A stretch of DNA of 64,000 bases from Erythrocercus mccallii (GCA_013397435.1 VZRG01000292.1:63402-127401); one strand, 5' to 3'; positions 9,872 to 22,975 are shown, numbered from the stretch's first letter. Program-made: numbers and translations. Notes: generated by a model not told the origin, from the sequence alone.

Positions 9872-12800
9872 CTAAGAGAATAAAAAAAATCAGTGTTATC
9901 CTTTTCTTGGTATTTGATTGCTTTGGCTCAGTAAATACCATTTAGCCTGTACTGGAGGGGGGAGTGCAAGCATTGTCGAAAGAGCACTTAGAGACTTATA
10001 TCATGACATCTCTTGTTTAAATACTTGGCAACTTTGGTAACAATCCCCTAGTGAATCACAGTCGATATTAGTACACCTGAGCTGCTGTGGATAGCGTTTA
10101 CGTGGCAGGGTTTGGGCAGCAGGGGGAGCGCAGGGCTGCTTTTGTGAGAAGATAACAGGAGCTGCCCTCATGCTGAACACAACCATCAGCTCCACTATGG
10201 ACCTGCCACTGGCCACAGCTGAGCCCATCAGTGATGCTGGTAATGCCTCTGTGACAAGGTATTTATCGAGGGGTAAAAATGCTGCACAACAGCTGTGAGA
10301 GAGAAGACAAGAAAATGTGAGAGAAACAGCACTGCAGACATTAAGATCAGCGAAGAAGGAACAGAAATGGAATTCTGAAGCTGGGAAGAAGGCAGTGGAG
10401 TGGGGGTGAAGGTGTTTTCAGTTTTGTTTTTATTTCTTGCCATCCTACTCTGCTATCATTGGCAATAAATTAAATTAATTTTCTAAAGGCCAAGTCTGTT
10501 TAGCCCATGACAATAACTGGTGGGTGTTCTGCCTGTCTTTATCTTGACCCACAAGTTCTTCACTGTACTTTTCTCCTGACCTGCTGAGGAAGCAAAGTGA
10601 GAGAAAGCACAGTGGACTCCAAGGTTTAGATTAGATATTAGGAAGAAATTCTTTACTGTGCACTGGAACAGGTTGCCCAGAGAACCTGTGGATGCTCCAT
10701 CTCTGGAATTGTTCTTGGCCAGGTTGGACGTGGCTTTGAGTCACCTGGTCACACAAATAAAACCCTTGGGCTGTTAATTACAAACAGTCCCTTCACAACA
10801 CTAAGATCTGCATTTCAATAATGCAAGATGCTAATGATTAGTGACTATGGACGTTATAATGATGAGAGTTGCACCTTTTTCTTGTAGAGCTTCATAAATC
10901 TGTCTTTGAGTTCAATGAAAGTTGGTTTTACACAGGTGTTGTTTGCTAAAGCCAGAAGGGAATGGGAATGGCCCACAGGAGGTACTGAACACAAACCAGT
11001 TTTCCAGCCCTCTTGATTCCAGGAAACAAAGTGCAGAGAAGGCTTCAACCTGTGATACAAAAATTTAGTTATCTAAGGAATAAAAAAACCACAAAGGTTA
11101 ACTACTAACAGTTTCAACTAACAGTCTGAAAAGGCTAACATTTAAGCACTCAGGATTAAGGAGGACAGTTATAACTATCGCTGTGAATAAGATACTTTAG
11201 ACTTCAGACTAAACCAGTGTGTCTCTATGTTAAATTTAAATTGCAGACATAAATTGTGTTTTGCTAATTTAATGCATCAAGATTTGAAAAGTGAAGTTAC
11301 AAGTGCTTCTATAAAAGGGACTGGAAGCGCTCTGAGATTTAGTAAAGGGCAGATTAATACTGTGTGGGGGCAATAAGTCTACCTGTAGTTTTGAAATAAG
11401 CAAAATACTTTAGATTCCCAGAATTTTCCCCCAGGCATGTCTGCCTATAAATTTCATTTTGCCTGCCTTCCTGTTACATCTATGTAGCTCAATAGCGCTC
11501 AAGGTAGAAAATGGGGACTAACAACACAGAGTTGTTAAAATAAAGATGATTTCCTACCTAGATGAAAGTAACCATGGAAAAAGAAGGGCCTTTTGTTCAG
11601 TCAAAACAAACTCCTACTACAGAACTCATGACTCCAACATCTTTTGCTGTTGGGAGACTCTTGGAAGGCTGGGCTTTGCTTTTTTTTTTTTTTGCAATTT
11701 GGAGCAAGAGAGGAGTAGCATCTCCTTTTTTTGGAAATACAGGAATAATATGACTTATTTTCACTCATTACATAAGTTAATAATGTTTTCTTCCCTTCTA
11801 AAATAAGAAAAGGAGGTTTGAGTAAACTGATCTGGTATTGAAACTGTTCAAATGAAAAGTTGGAATGCTCTAGACAAGTGCCAGTTTCTGTAGAAATCCC
11901 ATGACCACTCTGTGTGGTATTACAAACCTTTCAATATTTCTGCGCAGGTCTGAAACCTGCACATTTCCTCGAACAAGAAGGGCACAGGCAAGGTAGAGGC
12001 TGTGCTTTGGATCTGCTTGAATGAGTTGATGATCTCTGCTAAACGCATCTGAGAACATCTGATCCAGCCTGAGTGAAAAGAAAAGTTATCTACTCTTACT
12101 AAAGTAGGATACAAGAGTTCTTCAGAATGCCCACCTTCAGAGTTCAAAAGTTTATAAAATTCTGGATAAAGGTACATTTACCAGGACTATAAATGGTAGG
12201 AAAGATTCAAACCCTTATATGCACATATGTTGGCATTAGAAGTTTTTAAAAACACACTAGATCAAATTTTTCCTCACCCTCAAGTTACAAGCCACTGTTG
12301 AGTCAGAGAAGTTGCCTTTATAAAGGCAATTTGAAGCCAATGGTTACAAAGTCTTAAAATTATGTAAAAGGATTTAAGTACTTGGGGTTCTGGTTATGTG
12401 GCAATTTGAGTGGACAGTCTCACTGAGAAGGATCTGATAAGGAATATCAAAGTGCTGCTGACCCTTACAGAACTGATTATCTGCCTGTTACACTTCATTA
12501 TTTAAAAGGATCAATGAGTCATAGAACTGTATTAATTTTGATTAATGATTTGGAAAAAGTCAGGCTATTCCTACTTGTCTAGTCTACTTATTCTAATTTT
12601 ATCACACACTGCTTTAAAAAATGACACTGCAGATCATATAATATCTCTCTCTTCACTTCCTTAACCAGATTTCACTGTACTGTGGGATATTTTGTGGACC
12701 CACAACATCTAAGCTATTCTTTCTGTTTGTTCCAAATGCTGTATATTTATAATCTTTATTTCTTCTTTCTTATATCACCTCTGCCACAATCTGCCTAGTA

Positions 12801-15800
12801 CAAAAAAAAAATAAAGGAGACAAAAATATTACTGTTCCCACTTCATTCTGAAACATCTTTGACTGACCATCTCCTCATAGTCTGCTACCTTCCCCCAGCC
12901 CTGTACTGTCTCCTCAAGGCAGGTTTTCAACATATCTGACTGTTACAACTTGCTATTGGAAAATAATTGGGGTCTGCCCACTTCCCCACTTTGCATGCTT
13001 CCATCACGCTTAGCTGTTTCTATCACTATTTGGGTCACTTGCTGACTGAACATAATCCACCAAAGCCAGCAAAATCTATTTTAACTGGTATTTTTTCTGC
13101 TATTTCAGAGGGATAAACATCTCACAAAATTTGACATGTCAGCTTATCATTACAATAAGATGTTAAATAGGCTCACTGCACTCACTGCATCTCCAGACTG
13201 AAGTAAGACTTATTTCTCCAAAGAGTCTAGTTAATCCCTTGTTTATCTTCAAAGTATTTTGTCAGTCAAGTGCAAACTGTTACTCAGAAGAACTTGTGGT
13301 GTGGGTTCTAAGTAAAACATTTTCCCAATAGAAACACTTCCAGCAGAGATTAAAAGGATGTCAAGTTTACTGGCTCAACCATTACAGAGAAAAGGGACAA
13401 CAGATGTTCCATAAATCAGCAGGATGAATTTTAAAACGTGGCAGACATACAAATTTTAGAACTTCTACCCTTAGTTTTGCTACAGAATGGAATTTTTAAA
13501 TGAAAACTATGGAAAATCAGAAATTAAGCTTTAAATGTGAAACTCCAATAATATTTTTTCTTACCTTCTAGAAGGAACATTAACATCTGCCAGTGTATAC
13601 AGAGGAGTCAAGCTTGAAACCAAATAATGAAGTCGAGGAAATGGAACCAAATTCATGCTGATTTCATTAAGATCCATGTTTAGAGAACCTTCAAATCTAG
13701 CAGAACTGAAAAATTAACAAACTGTTATGAAACTGCTACAAACTAAGTAAATCACTTCTATAAGGTAAACTTCCATGAAATCTATTTTTCAGCTGTTCTG
13801 TACAATAAAACTGTAAAACAACACAGCATTCAAGCAAGTGTTCAAGTATAATTACAAAACTTTCACATCTGGCAGTGAGTGCTGTCTTATTTACTTAAAC
13901 TTCCCATTAAAGAACAATAAGTTACCAAGAATGATTCCTTGTTTCCCAATTGTAGTCTTTAGCACTGATTTATTATCATTAATAATTCTTAATACCACTT
14001 AATACTGGTTAATACCAGCTGGTATAAATATCACTTTTACTAAACAGATTATAATAAAACACATGTGACTTTGCATTCCTGACAAGCTGTTTAAAAGAAA
14101 AACAGGCTAATACTCCAGAAGTATATTTCTTGCAGCAATAGACAGTTTATGAGCAAAAATCATCTGACAATATTTATAAAATAATACAACTGTCTTAGAA
14201 AGGGAGTACTCTGTGGGCTCCATTAGGCACTAGTGGAAGACAATATCCTTCTGCCTATAAACTTACTTCAATTTTAAGACTATCATGGCTAAAGCAACAC
14301 CACTACAACTGGAATACTTCCAAACACTTTAGCATTTAGTAACCAATTCTTAAAAAGAGAAGACTCGTATCTAGTGAAAACCAATTAATACTACTCAAGC
14401 TGATGCAGGCCTGCATATTTACAGCACATACCACCTCCAGCAATCCTACTTTGTTACAGAGGAATAACCTGCAACTTTACCTTGTCAGGTTCAGCAGCAA
14501 GTTGGCTACGATGTTATTCATTGCATCAAATGGCTTTTCTTGTAGTGTTTTTGCACTGCCTGCACTTGATGTTACCAAGCTGTTTTGCTTCACAGTTGAT
14601 CCTAACTTCCCAGAATTGATCATCTGATGAATTTTATTAACTATCTCAAACAGAGACTTTGAGAGAGAGGAAAAAAAGCATAGAAGTAGTCTTGAGTACA
14701 GAACTTTGAAATTCAATACTGCACTTTCCCATTTCTAATAATCTTGAAAGCTCAAACATTGTACTGTTAGCTTAAAGATTATACCTTTGATACATCTAAG
14801 TCCAACTTTTGAGCAATTCCAGTTGACTGAAGTGTTTCTAAAAGTCTGTGCCTCACATATCAAACATATGCACAGCTTGACTCAGAAGTTCGAATTTTAT
14901 TCAACTATTCAAAATCCTTATGAAAGTTTAAAATGCAGTTTTAGAAGATAACACCTGTGAAGCAAAAAATATAGTCTCTAACTAAATTTCGATTTCTCTT
15001 GCTTTTTCCATAAGCAAATAGCAAGACAGTCACCAAAGCTAGATTCAAATGAGTCTAGCACTTTGCAAGGTCAGGTATATCTATGATTCCCATATCACTA
15101 ATCAGCATGGTTTAGTTTGTTGGAATATGGAGACGTCAGAGGTCCTTTCAAGACCCTACTAATACTATGCACAAATTGTTTGCTAAAATAATAGAAGACA
15201 CTCTACCTCAGTAAATAGAAGCTTTTCACTGTTTATCTTGAAAAAGACATGAAAAAATTCACTCTACCTTACTTTGATGGAGCAGAACATCTTTTTTGTG
15301 ATGCCTACGCTCATTTCAAAAGTTTGCAAGTGACTTAGGCATTCAATTATTACTTTAAGAAGTGAAATTATGCTTTTGGAGGTTTAGTAGGCAAATCAGT
15401 ACTGAAAAGGAAGAGACACTTCCACTGTCTAATAAAAAAATTACAGAAATAGAATATTGTTTCTTACTTCATTCTCTATTGGTAGTACACAGTCTGCGTG
15501 TTCATTAAGCTCCTTCATAGCCAGAACACTGTTATATGGAGAAGTAATAACATCATCTTCACCAGAGGGATAAACTGAAGTAACAAATCTATATACTTCT
15601 GGGAATTCCTCCTCAAGCAAATTTAGTACAAAAGTTCCAAGACCAGATCCTGTCCCTAATTATGAATGAAGACAGAATGAGAGAAGACAGGTTCTCACAT
15701 TATCTTAGGCTCTATGAACTCATGTAGAAGACATACAACTTTTCAATTATATACGTTAATGAATATTTTCTGAAGCATTTGGGTGACAGTAGAGGCTACT

Positions 15801-18800
15801 CAAATATAATTAAGGCAGGAAGGTTTTTCCCAGACAGTAAAATAATCAAGTAATAAAATTATTTCCCACAGTATGTCAGTCAGGATGAAGCATACATTCT
15901 CAAAAATTTCTGCAAACCATAAACTCCTATTAAGTAACAAACATATTTCTGACCTAGTATTCCTAATTCTTATTTTCAATTCTTTAATTTGAATTATGAA
16001 ACAAAACATTTGCTTAAAAACACTGAACTGCCCCAAACAGTACTATTTTGCTTTTAGGGTTTCTTTATGAAATTTTTTCGTTCTTCAGCAAAAACAGAAG
16101 TGCCCCTTCCCCCAGCATACAGGCTTTTTTCCTCATTAACACTAAGCACACAGCCCTGAGTTCAAAACAGAACTGAACTGTGGTATTTTTCTGAATATTC
16201 AGCTACATTCTCAGTGGCAGACAATTTAATCTATGAACAAGACAGCAGTTTTCACAATAACAGAAACAGTACCTCCAGGGTCTCTGAAATTAAACAAATG
16301 GTCACAAAAAAGGCCTTTGACAAAATCCTTGCTTCATATTTAGAACTATTTTGTGTCTTTTTCCACTTCATAACCAGTTGTAATGCATGCTACTCTGAGG
16401 CTTCTGAGGTAGGAAGCCTTAATGGCAATGTAATAATGACAAAATTGTCACTGCAAAGGATTCTCACTTTTGACTTATAAACAAAGTAACTAGATTGGAT
16501 TCAAGAGAATTATGTGGAAGGAAAACAGAAAAACAAGGTTTTTCTAAAGTTAAGCAACATTAGAAGTCTCCTTCAAAGCCTTTTAGAAAACTCTTTTCCC
16601 ACAATTAAAACCAACTTGTCAGTGTTCAGAGATCACCGACCCTTCTTCTGATCAGTAATACTTCAGTGTTTATCTTTGGTATCTGTCTTGATCTACTCAC
16701 TGACTCATCTTTAGAATTTTAGCTGCATTTTTGTTCTGGGTAGCACATTAGATCTCCTCAGTGCTCTAACACATCAAGTGATGAATAATTACAGGTCCAC
16801 TTAATTGTATTATGTTAATTTACTAAATCTGCATTCTGAATTATGTAGATTATTATATTGATTTTCTTTTCAAGATCCATGTATTTCCTTTTTTTCATCT
16901 GTGGCTACTGCAATCATACTCCCCATAAAAAGATTACTTACCACCTCCCATGGAATGAATTATAAAGAAACACTGCAGACAATCACAATGTTCAGCAGTT
17001 TTTCTCAGCTTTTCCACTATGTTTTCCCGGTATTGACAGCCATACATCTTATGGCCTACAGCCCTGAGGATATGAGAAGTACTTTAAAATTCCCCCCAAA
17101 AATCAAATTTTAAATTTTTAATTTTAACTCCTTCTTATGTGACATTTTAGAGTTCAGAGTCTAAAGCTGGGTACAACACCTCATCTGAGAGTTTCTATGT
17201 TGTGACTACATATGAGCAATATTGGAGTCCGGAAATGGTTTTACCTTGGAGGATGCAAACAGCTCTAAGTTCACAACTTTGGAGTATGCACTTATTATTC
17301 TGTACTGAAAAGGAAATAAACTCCCACACTGGATGATTCAATTGTAGTAATGAAAGCTACATAGTCCTTAACAATAAAGATATCCCTATGTAGTAAGTGC
17401 ACAGATCATCTTTTGAGTACTATGCAAGTCAATTGCTACTAGTAACAAAAAACTCCCAAACAGCTCATTTTCAACACACTTGTCTGCTAGATGGTGAAGC
17501 TGGTAGATGGTAAAGACTGTTTTACTCCTTGTATTGCACTCTCTTCTGGTATTTTGCTGGTGATTTGCTTTCCAGTCTGTAGTGCACTGAACATTATTAG
17601 AGTACCTTAAGGTCTCTGTGAAAATTTGGAATTCATTATGTTAATCAATCTTTTTCTGAATTTCTCATTTGGTAATGTAGTTTATATGCACAAAGCCAGA
17701 CTCTGTGGTGCTTAGAAATCAGAAGTGCATTTGCTCATATATCTCATTTCCACAGTAGCTGCACAGTCTCAAACTAGATTATGCCTTTGACTAAGCAATG
17801 AAAGCAGCTGAATGCCCAAAAAACAAAAATAAAAAACATGTTCTTTTGTAAAGAAAATCAAAAAATAAGGAGAAAAAAGAGACAAAATGATATATCAGCA
17901 GAATTATTCCTCTGTAAGAGCCTTTTCAAAGCCCTCCTCCAGGCAACAGTGACTCCAAGTTTGCTGGTAAAATGCTGCAGCTCTCCAGGTGCAGAACAAC
18001 GCAGAGCTACAGTTATCATTTCCCCTTTCAAATGCCATCTAATTAGCTGCTAAGAAATGTGTTCTAAAGAGGTTCTCACCAGTTGTTTCCTGAACCAGAA
18101 ACATCTGTGATAAGCTGCTTGCTATCAAACACATCCCTCAACGGTCCCTGTAGAATTTCATTTACCACACCCTCCTCCATGTCAATCAACAGTGCCTTTG
18201 AGAAGGGAAAGAATTTAAATTCAGTCAGTAAGCAAACCACCCTTGAAATAATCACAAAAAGAAATATGAAATTATTTACAATACAAAAGGAATTGTTTTT
18301 ACCCTGCTCCAGAGAAACCTTTTCCCTGCAGTTGTTAACTAGGAGACCAACTAGATTCACCTGAGCTGATTTGCTAGAAGTTGTTCCATAGCACTGCATT
18401 TCAGATGATGAAATTTTGTTAAACTTTTATAATGTTTTGCCCCATTACTTAGGAATAAAAAATGAAAACATTTTTGTGTTTCAAGTTTCCTTGCTTCTTA
18501 ATCATTTAAAGTGGCTCAAAGAAACCCAATCCTTAGCTAATATTATCTGCAATCATTTTATTAAAATTCCAATATAAATTTCTCAACAAGACTAGCAGCA
18601 AACTGTATTACTGCTTTAATAAAAGTTAATACTAGAAATTTTACTATTCAAAGCAGTATTTAAATCTGTATGCAATTTTAAGAACTTCATGAGAATTCCC
18701 ACACATTTGAACATAGACATTCAATGTAAAAAGAATGACCTTTATAGAGATTGCCTTACTCGTGCTTTTAAAGAGCAGATTTTTCCTTTGTACATATCAG

Positions 18801-21800
18801 GACCATTATCACCACTTCTGGAAAAAAAAATGGAACAGAAAAATCTAAGATCAGATTCGTAGCATAGAATATATACTACAATAAAATTTTATCTCTTGAT
18901 ATTTTGTGTTTGGAGGACTATGGCAATTCAAACAGACAGAAACACCCTGAACATGATGCTAAGACCTCATAATTCCTGAAAATAACACAATTACAGGACA
19001 TGATCTCGATCAGAATTATCTTAAACATCACTTCAAGAAACCGAAAGAAAAGCATAAAAGTTTACTCTCAGATACAGTCTCTGCTTTGTAGCAATTCTAC
19101 AAGCATTGCCAAAACTGGAAAGGATTCTCTTTTTATCAGCACGTGATATGTGTATCCACATTAAACAATGGAAAAAGATCCCCATGAGCTTTTCAGTGGG
19201 GGTAGTACAACACTGTGCTTCTGCTCAAGGTGTGAAAGCTCTGTAACTGCACCAGCCCAGTGCTGTGCTTGACTTATTCTGCTTATTATGATTTATCAGT
19301 TCAGAAATCCTAATGTGCTCACACAGCTAAATCTTCCTTCTTTCCCAGGACTGATTGTATTGAGCCAACACAGCACACTATACATTATGTTACAATCACA
19401 TCTTTTCCCACTCAAATGATGAAATACTGTGGTCTGGCCAAACTCTATTCAACACGAGGGAAAAGAAAAGGCAGAGATACTGGAAGACTGATCTTATTTT
19501 CTCTTTCATTATTTCCCTTATCTGGGAGCTGGCCAAGCCTAAATTTAAAGTATGTCTTAGACCATTCTACATTCAGCCACCATTATATTCACAAAACATC
19601 AGCTAAAATTCACTATGGAACCAATGTTCTGAGCCTACCGAGTCCCATTAGGAACAAGGGGAAAAGAGTACAGGGCTGCACTGGATTACTCAATAATTTT
19701 CCAACCTCTCACTCAAAGATGGTCTCTAGACATTTCTCATTAGGTGAGCAGCTCACAGCAATCTCCAATACTCATGTGATTCCTCTACCCAACATCTGCA
19801 GGAGTACACTATAGCACTACTGTATATAGCACCAGTAAATCCACCTAGAGAATTTCTCTGCAGGGACTAACAAAATTCAAAGAGGAAATAAAACCAACCC
19901 CAAAACAACATTTTTTCTTACTGTTGGCTTTGTGGTCTTTCATGCCAGATCATACCTTCAATCACTTAGATTCAATTGCTGAAAAAAATCTCAACATTCC
20001 TATAACCATGGGATGGCTTGGGTTGGAAGGGATCATCCCTTAAAGATTATCCAGTTCCAACCCCCCTGCCACCGGCGGAGACACCTTCCACTAGATCAGG
20101 CTGCTCTGAAGGAAAACAGATGTTTCTATTGCAGCCAACCCGTCAATTACAAATTTGGTGGTTTCATCTGGCATGTACAGAAACAGACATTTTTATGATC
20201 AAATTTTCTTGATTAAAAAAAGGAAAAAGTATTATTGGAAATACTCATGTGAGATGACAATAATAAGCTTCAATACATTTGCAATGTTATTTCAAAGAGG
20301 TAAAATTTGAGACAAAGCAATCTGGATTCCAGTGCTGTTCTAGTAAAAATCACATTGCTGTACTGCAACCTCTTCATATAATGGAAGGAAACAGAGGTTG
20401 ATCAAATGTTTTCTTATTAATTAAAATGCAACAGGCTATCCCAAGTACACATTTTCTTCTTGCAAATGGCAAGGATTTTTGTAACTGGATAGATAAGAGA
20501 TGACTGAATGATTTTGAGGCATGAATTGGTTAACTTATAAAAAACAATTACAGACACTATTCTCGGTAACAAAATAATCAGATAAATAAGACCTAAAACT
20601 TTTTCAGTTTTTTCTGACTATCTTATATACAATTCCTCTTACAACTCTTCAAGAAATGTGGCTCAGTGTTCAGAGGGCCACAATCTGATTGTTATCTGCA
20701 GTGGCAAAAGCTATCAGATCCTGACTGTCTATGTTTGGTACAAAAGGAAAGGAAAACAAACCCACACACTCTCAACACACTTAACTACGGAAGTATATAT
20801 AAATAAAATGGAAATGCAAAGATAAGGTTTTGAGAAGAATACAAGAAAGTAAAAACTTTTTCTAGCACAAGCTAAATATGACTGAAAGAAAACTATAACT
20901 TAGGTTAAAAGAAGATACTACAAGTGCTGATCTACCATGTAAATACATTAACTTACCTTGTATCTACGTTCCTAAAGAAACTGCTTAAGGCTTCATCATA
21001 AATTCCTTTCTAAAAGGAAATAACACAAAATTATGTGTAATGTCAAAAATTCTCAGTGCTTTTTCATGGAATAATTTAAATTGGATGGGACCTCTGAAGG
21101 ACACCTGTCAAACCTCACCACTTGAAACTGAGTGAACACCTCTGTTGAATCCAGCTTGTTGTAGTCAGCTCTAAAAAGAACATTTCATTGAAACATCAGC
21201 TTGTTACTAAAAACTGAGAGGAGAATGTAACTAGGAAATTAATTTTTCAGCATAAGATTAAGCAACTGTAGTAGTTTAGTGAAGATCCCAATGCAATTAT
21301 TAAATTGAAGAGCTGCTCTTCAGCTGACTCAGTTCATCACTGATACAATTCTCAGTTCATCACGGGTTCCACACCTGTGATACCAATGCCCATGGAGTTC
21401 TGCAAAAAGGACAGCACAATCACACTGATTCTTGAACTCCCAGCCAAGTGATAGCATGGCAATTACTTACCCCAACATAAAGCTAAAGAGATCTGACAAG
21501 TTTAAATACCTTAAGTGCTTTATAGTCACAGCAAGAAAAGTGTGGTTTTGTTCAGGGTACAGCACAATCCTATGACCTCCTCATGTTGCTATTTTGGTCA
21601 GTAGAACTGTACAGCAAGTCATGCCATGAGCTAATGTGGAAAACAATGGTGGGCTTTGGGGGTGTCCTCTTTTGCTTTACTGCCAACAGCAAAGTACCAG
21701 AACTGAACAGCCCTTACCGTGTTGTTAACTGCTTTAGACCTGCTAATGCCTGGCTGCAGGGAGACACAATGAGCTTTTCAGGGTGGAAATACTGGAGAAA

Positions 21801-22928
21801 GCTGACCAGAATTAGTGATCACAGAATATTCCAAGTTGGAAGGGGCCCAGAAGGAACATAAGAGTCTAACTCTTAGCCTTTCAAAGGGCACCTCAAGAGT
21901 CACACCATGTATCTGAGAGTTGTCCAAATGCTGCTTGAGCTCTGACAGGCTTGGTGCTGGGGAGTCTGCTCCAGTGCCCAACCCTGTGGGTGAAGAACCT
22001 TTTTCTAATACATAACTTAAATGTTCCCTGACACAACTTTAGGCCATTCGTTCAGGTCCTGTCACTGGTCACGACAGAGAAGACATCAGTGTCGGTGCCT
22101 CCTCTTCCCCTCATGAGAATGCTGCAGACTGCAAATGAGACCCTCAGTCTCCTGCAGGCTGAAGAGATCAAGTGACCTCAACTGCTCCTCATACGGCTTC
22201 ACCTCAAGACCTTTCACTATCCTCATGGCCCTTCTTTGGGTGTTCCCTAACAGCTTAATGTGTTTCTTTATATTGTGGCACCCAAAGCTGGCCCCAGCAC
22301 AGAGCAGAGTGGGACAATCCCCTCCCTTGCCCAGCTGGTGATGCTGTGTTTGATGCACCCCAGGACACGCTTGGCCCTCCTGGCTGCCAGGGCACTGCTG
22401 GCTCATGTTCCATTTGCCATCGACCAGGACTCCCTGGTCCCCTTCCAAGACGCTTCTTTCCAGCCTCTCATTCCTCAGTTTCTCCGTGCATCCAGGGTTG
22501 CCCCATCCCAGGTGCAGGATGCGCTAATCCCAGTTAAACTTCACACGGCTGGTGACTGCTCACCCTCTGATTTAACAAGGTCTTTTGGCAGTTAACCTTA
22601 TGTTTTGTTTTCATGATTAGCTGAACGGCACAAGAAGCTGGGGGTGGTTGTGCTCATAGTGAAGCAAACAAACACAGCGCTCCGCAGTCGCAGCGACGAA
22701 CGCGGAAGGCAGCGAGGGCGGCTCGCCCCGGGCCGGCGGGGCAGCGGCGCCCTTACCTTGTTGACGGCGGCGTGTTCTCGCAGCGCCAGGTCCCAGAAGC
22801 GGCATCCCACCTGGTTCCCGCACTGTCCCACTGCAAAGGGGAGAGACACGGCTCAGGCACGGGGAGGGCGTGGCGGGAAGTCTGGGCCCCACGACCCCCT
22901 TACCCTGCACCACCACCGACTGGGTCAT
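9713..22928 (-). CDS. TUBE1: TUBE1, tubulin epsilon 1, twelve coding exons
   Basis: Epsilon-tubulin is a divergent tubulin of the centriole, working with delta-tubulin to stabilise centriolar triplet microtubules. Twelve exons sum to 1,428 nt, 475 residues plus stop, the human length; all phases agree. Seen in order: N-terminal GQCGNQVGCRFWDLALREH (nucleotide-binding T1 loop region), GSGNNWAVGH, the tubulin signature GGGTGSG (about 148-154), YPSGEDDVITSPYNS, NMDLNEISMNLVPFPRLHY, and C-terminal SVPPVGHSHSLLALANNTCV. The start is the ATG read from 22926-22928 inside a CpG island, with G at −3. It runs toward CCN6 and away from LAMA4. CR1 pieces lie in introns 2, 3 and 11. No frame break or lost signature residue was seen. 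Confidence 0.97.
10617..10765 (+). repeat. CR1 LINE fragment, sense on +
   Basis: Matches the 3' part of the avian CR1 consensus as I know it: AGGAAGAAATTCTTTACTG, ACTGGAACAGGTTGCCCAGA and GGATGCTCCATCTCTGGAA. It is truncated at both ends and lies in TUBE1 intron 11. Confidence 0.88.
10875..11049 (-). CDS. TUBE1: TUBE1 coding exon 11
   Basis: Encodes LKPSLHFVSWNQEGWKTG, SVPPVGHSHSLLALANN and TFIELKDRFMKLYKKK. Phase 2 in, phase 0 out. Its donor reads gtgcaa, a poor match to the consensus, but it gives the exact human junction. Confidence 0.95.
11928..12068 (-). CDS. TUBE1: TUBE1 coding exon 10
   Basis: Encodes LDQMFSDAFSRDHQLIQ, DPKHSLYLACALLVRGN and VQVSDLRRNIE. Phase 2 on both sides; the split arginine codons join correctly. 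Donor gtttgt. Confidence 0.96.
13565..13705 (-). CDS. TUBE1: TUBE1 coding exon 9
   Basis: Encodes SARFEGSLNMDLNEISMN, LVPFPRLHYLVSSLTPLY and TLADVNVPSR. Phase 2 on both sides. This is the conserved centre of the tubulin C-terminal domain. Confidence 0.96.
14012..14025. repeat. 14-bp perfect palindrome
   Basis: ATACCAGCTGGTAT is self-complementary and has a CAGCTG E-box at its centre. It lies in TUBE1 intron 8 within an AATACC-rich stretch. It could easily be chance. Confidence 0.6.
14481..14656 (-). CDS. TUBE1: TUBE1 coding exon 8
   Basis: Encodes SLFEIVNKIHQMINSGK, a less conserved serine-rich insert typical of epsilon-tubulin, then KPFDAMNNIVANLLLNLT. Phase 0 in, phase 2 out. Confidence 0.96.
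15468..15655 (-). CDS. TUBE1: TUBE1 coding exon 7 (tubulin signature)
   Basis: Completes GGGTGSG, the nucleotide phosphate-binding tubulin signature, then GLGTFVLNLLEEEFPEVY, YPSGEDDVITSPYNS and HADCVLPIENE. Phase 1 in, phase 0 out. Confidence 0.97.
16942..17063 (-). CDS. TUBE1: TUBE1 coding exon 6
   Basis: Encodes AVGHKMYGCQYRENIVEKL and EHCDCLQCFFIIHSMGG. The second part leads directly into the glycine-rich signature of the next exon. Phase 2 in, phase 1 out with gtaagt. Confidence 0.96.
18080..18195 (-). CDS. TUBE1: TUBE1 coding exon 5
   Basis: Encodes ALLIDMEEGVVNEILQGPL and DVFDSKQLITDVSGSGNN, the conserved stretch around the third nucleotide-contact loop. Phase 0 in, phase 2 out. Confidence 0.96.
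18760..18817 (-). CDS. TUBE1: TUBE1 coding exon 4
   Basis: Short exon encoding SGDNGPDMYKGKICSLKAR, a variable loop followed by a conserved strand. Phase 2 in, phase 0 out. It is found only because both neighbours require exactly this phase and sequence. Confidence 0.92.
20003..20118 (-). repeat. CR1 LINE 3' end fragment
   Basis: Reads as the reverse complement of the CR1 3' end: GGGTTGGAAGGGATCATCCC, then CCAGTTCCAACCCCCCTGCC and ACACCTTCCACTAGATCAGG. It lies in TUBE1 intron 3. Confidence 0.9.
20957..21009 (-). CDS. TUBE1: TUBE1 coding exon 3
   Basis: Short exon of 53 nt encoding KGIYDEALSSFFRNVDT. Phase 0 in, phase 2 out with gtaagt. Confidence 0.94.
21064..21170 (-). repeat. diverged CR1 LINE 3' fragment
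   Basis: A weaker match to the reverse-complement CR1 tail: TTGGATGGGACCTCTGAAGG followed by AACCTCACCACTTGAAACTG. It abuts TUBE1 exon 3 on the upstream side, inside intron 2. Confidence 0.6.
21815..22550 (-). repeat. long CR1 LINE fragment with reverse-transcriptase remnant
   Basis: About 735 bp of CR1 in reverse orientation, from the CACCTGGGATGGGGCAACCC region at the right to the GTTGGAAGGGGCC tail at the left. The − strand frame at 22086-22448 reads NTQRRAMRIVKGLEVKPYEE, typical of translated CR1 ORF2 near its C terminus. It carries a partial open frame but is 5' truncated and inactive. It lies in TUBE1 intron 2. Confidence 0.9.
22757..22830 (-). CDS. TUBE1: TUBE1 coding exon 2
   Basis: Encodes GQCGNQVGCRFWDLALREH and AAVNK, the tubulin N-terminal nucleotide-binding loop. 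It lies within the CpG island. Phase 1 in, phase 0 out. Confidence 0.96.
22904..22928 (-). CDS. TUBE1: TUBE1 coding exon 1 (start codon)
   Basis: Encodes MTQSVVVQ plus the first base of a valine codon, then gtaagg. The eight residues match the human N terminus, which settles the start. Confidence 0.95.
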
Positions 22929-22968
22929 GCCAGAACCGGCCGCGCAAGTCCTGTTTCGAAGTCGGCGC

Positions 22969-22975
22969 CCGGAAG
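22969..22975 (+). promoter_or_regulatory. ETS-type site upstream of TUBE1
   Basis: CCGGAAG, the core bound by GABPA and other ETS factors, lies about 40 bp upstream of the TUBE1 start codon in the CpG island. ETS sites are common near starts of such promoters. This is a motif match only. Confidence 0.45.

Noticed and set aside
19416..19814. 132-codon open frame on + inside TUBE1 intron 3
   Set aside because: Antisense to the intron and without a recognisable motif; likely chance.
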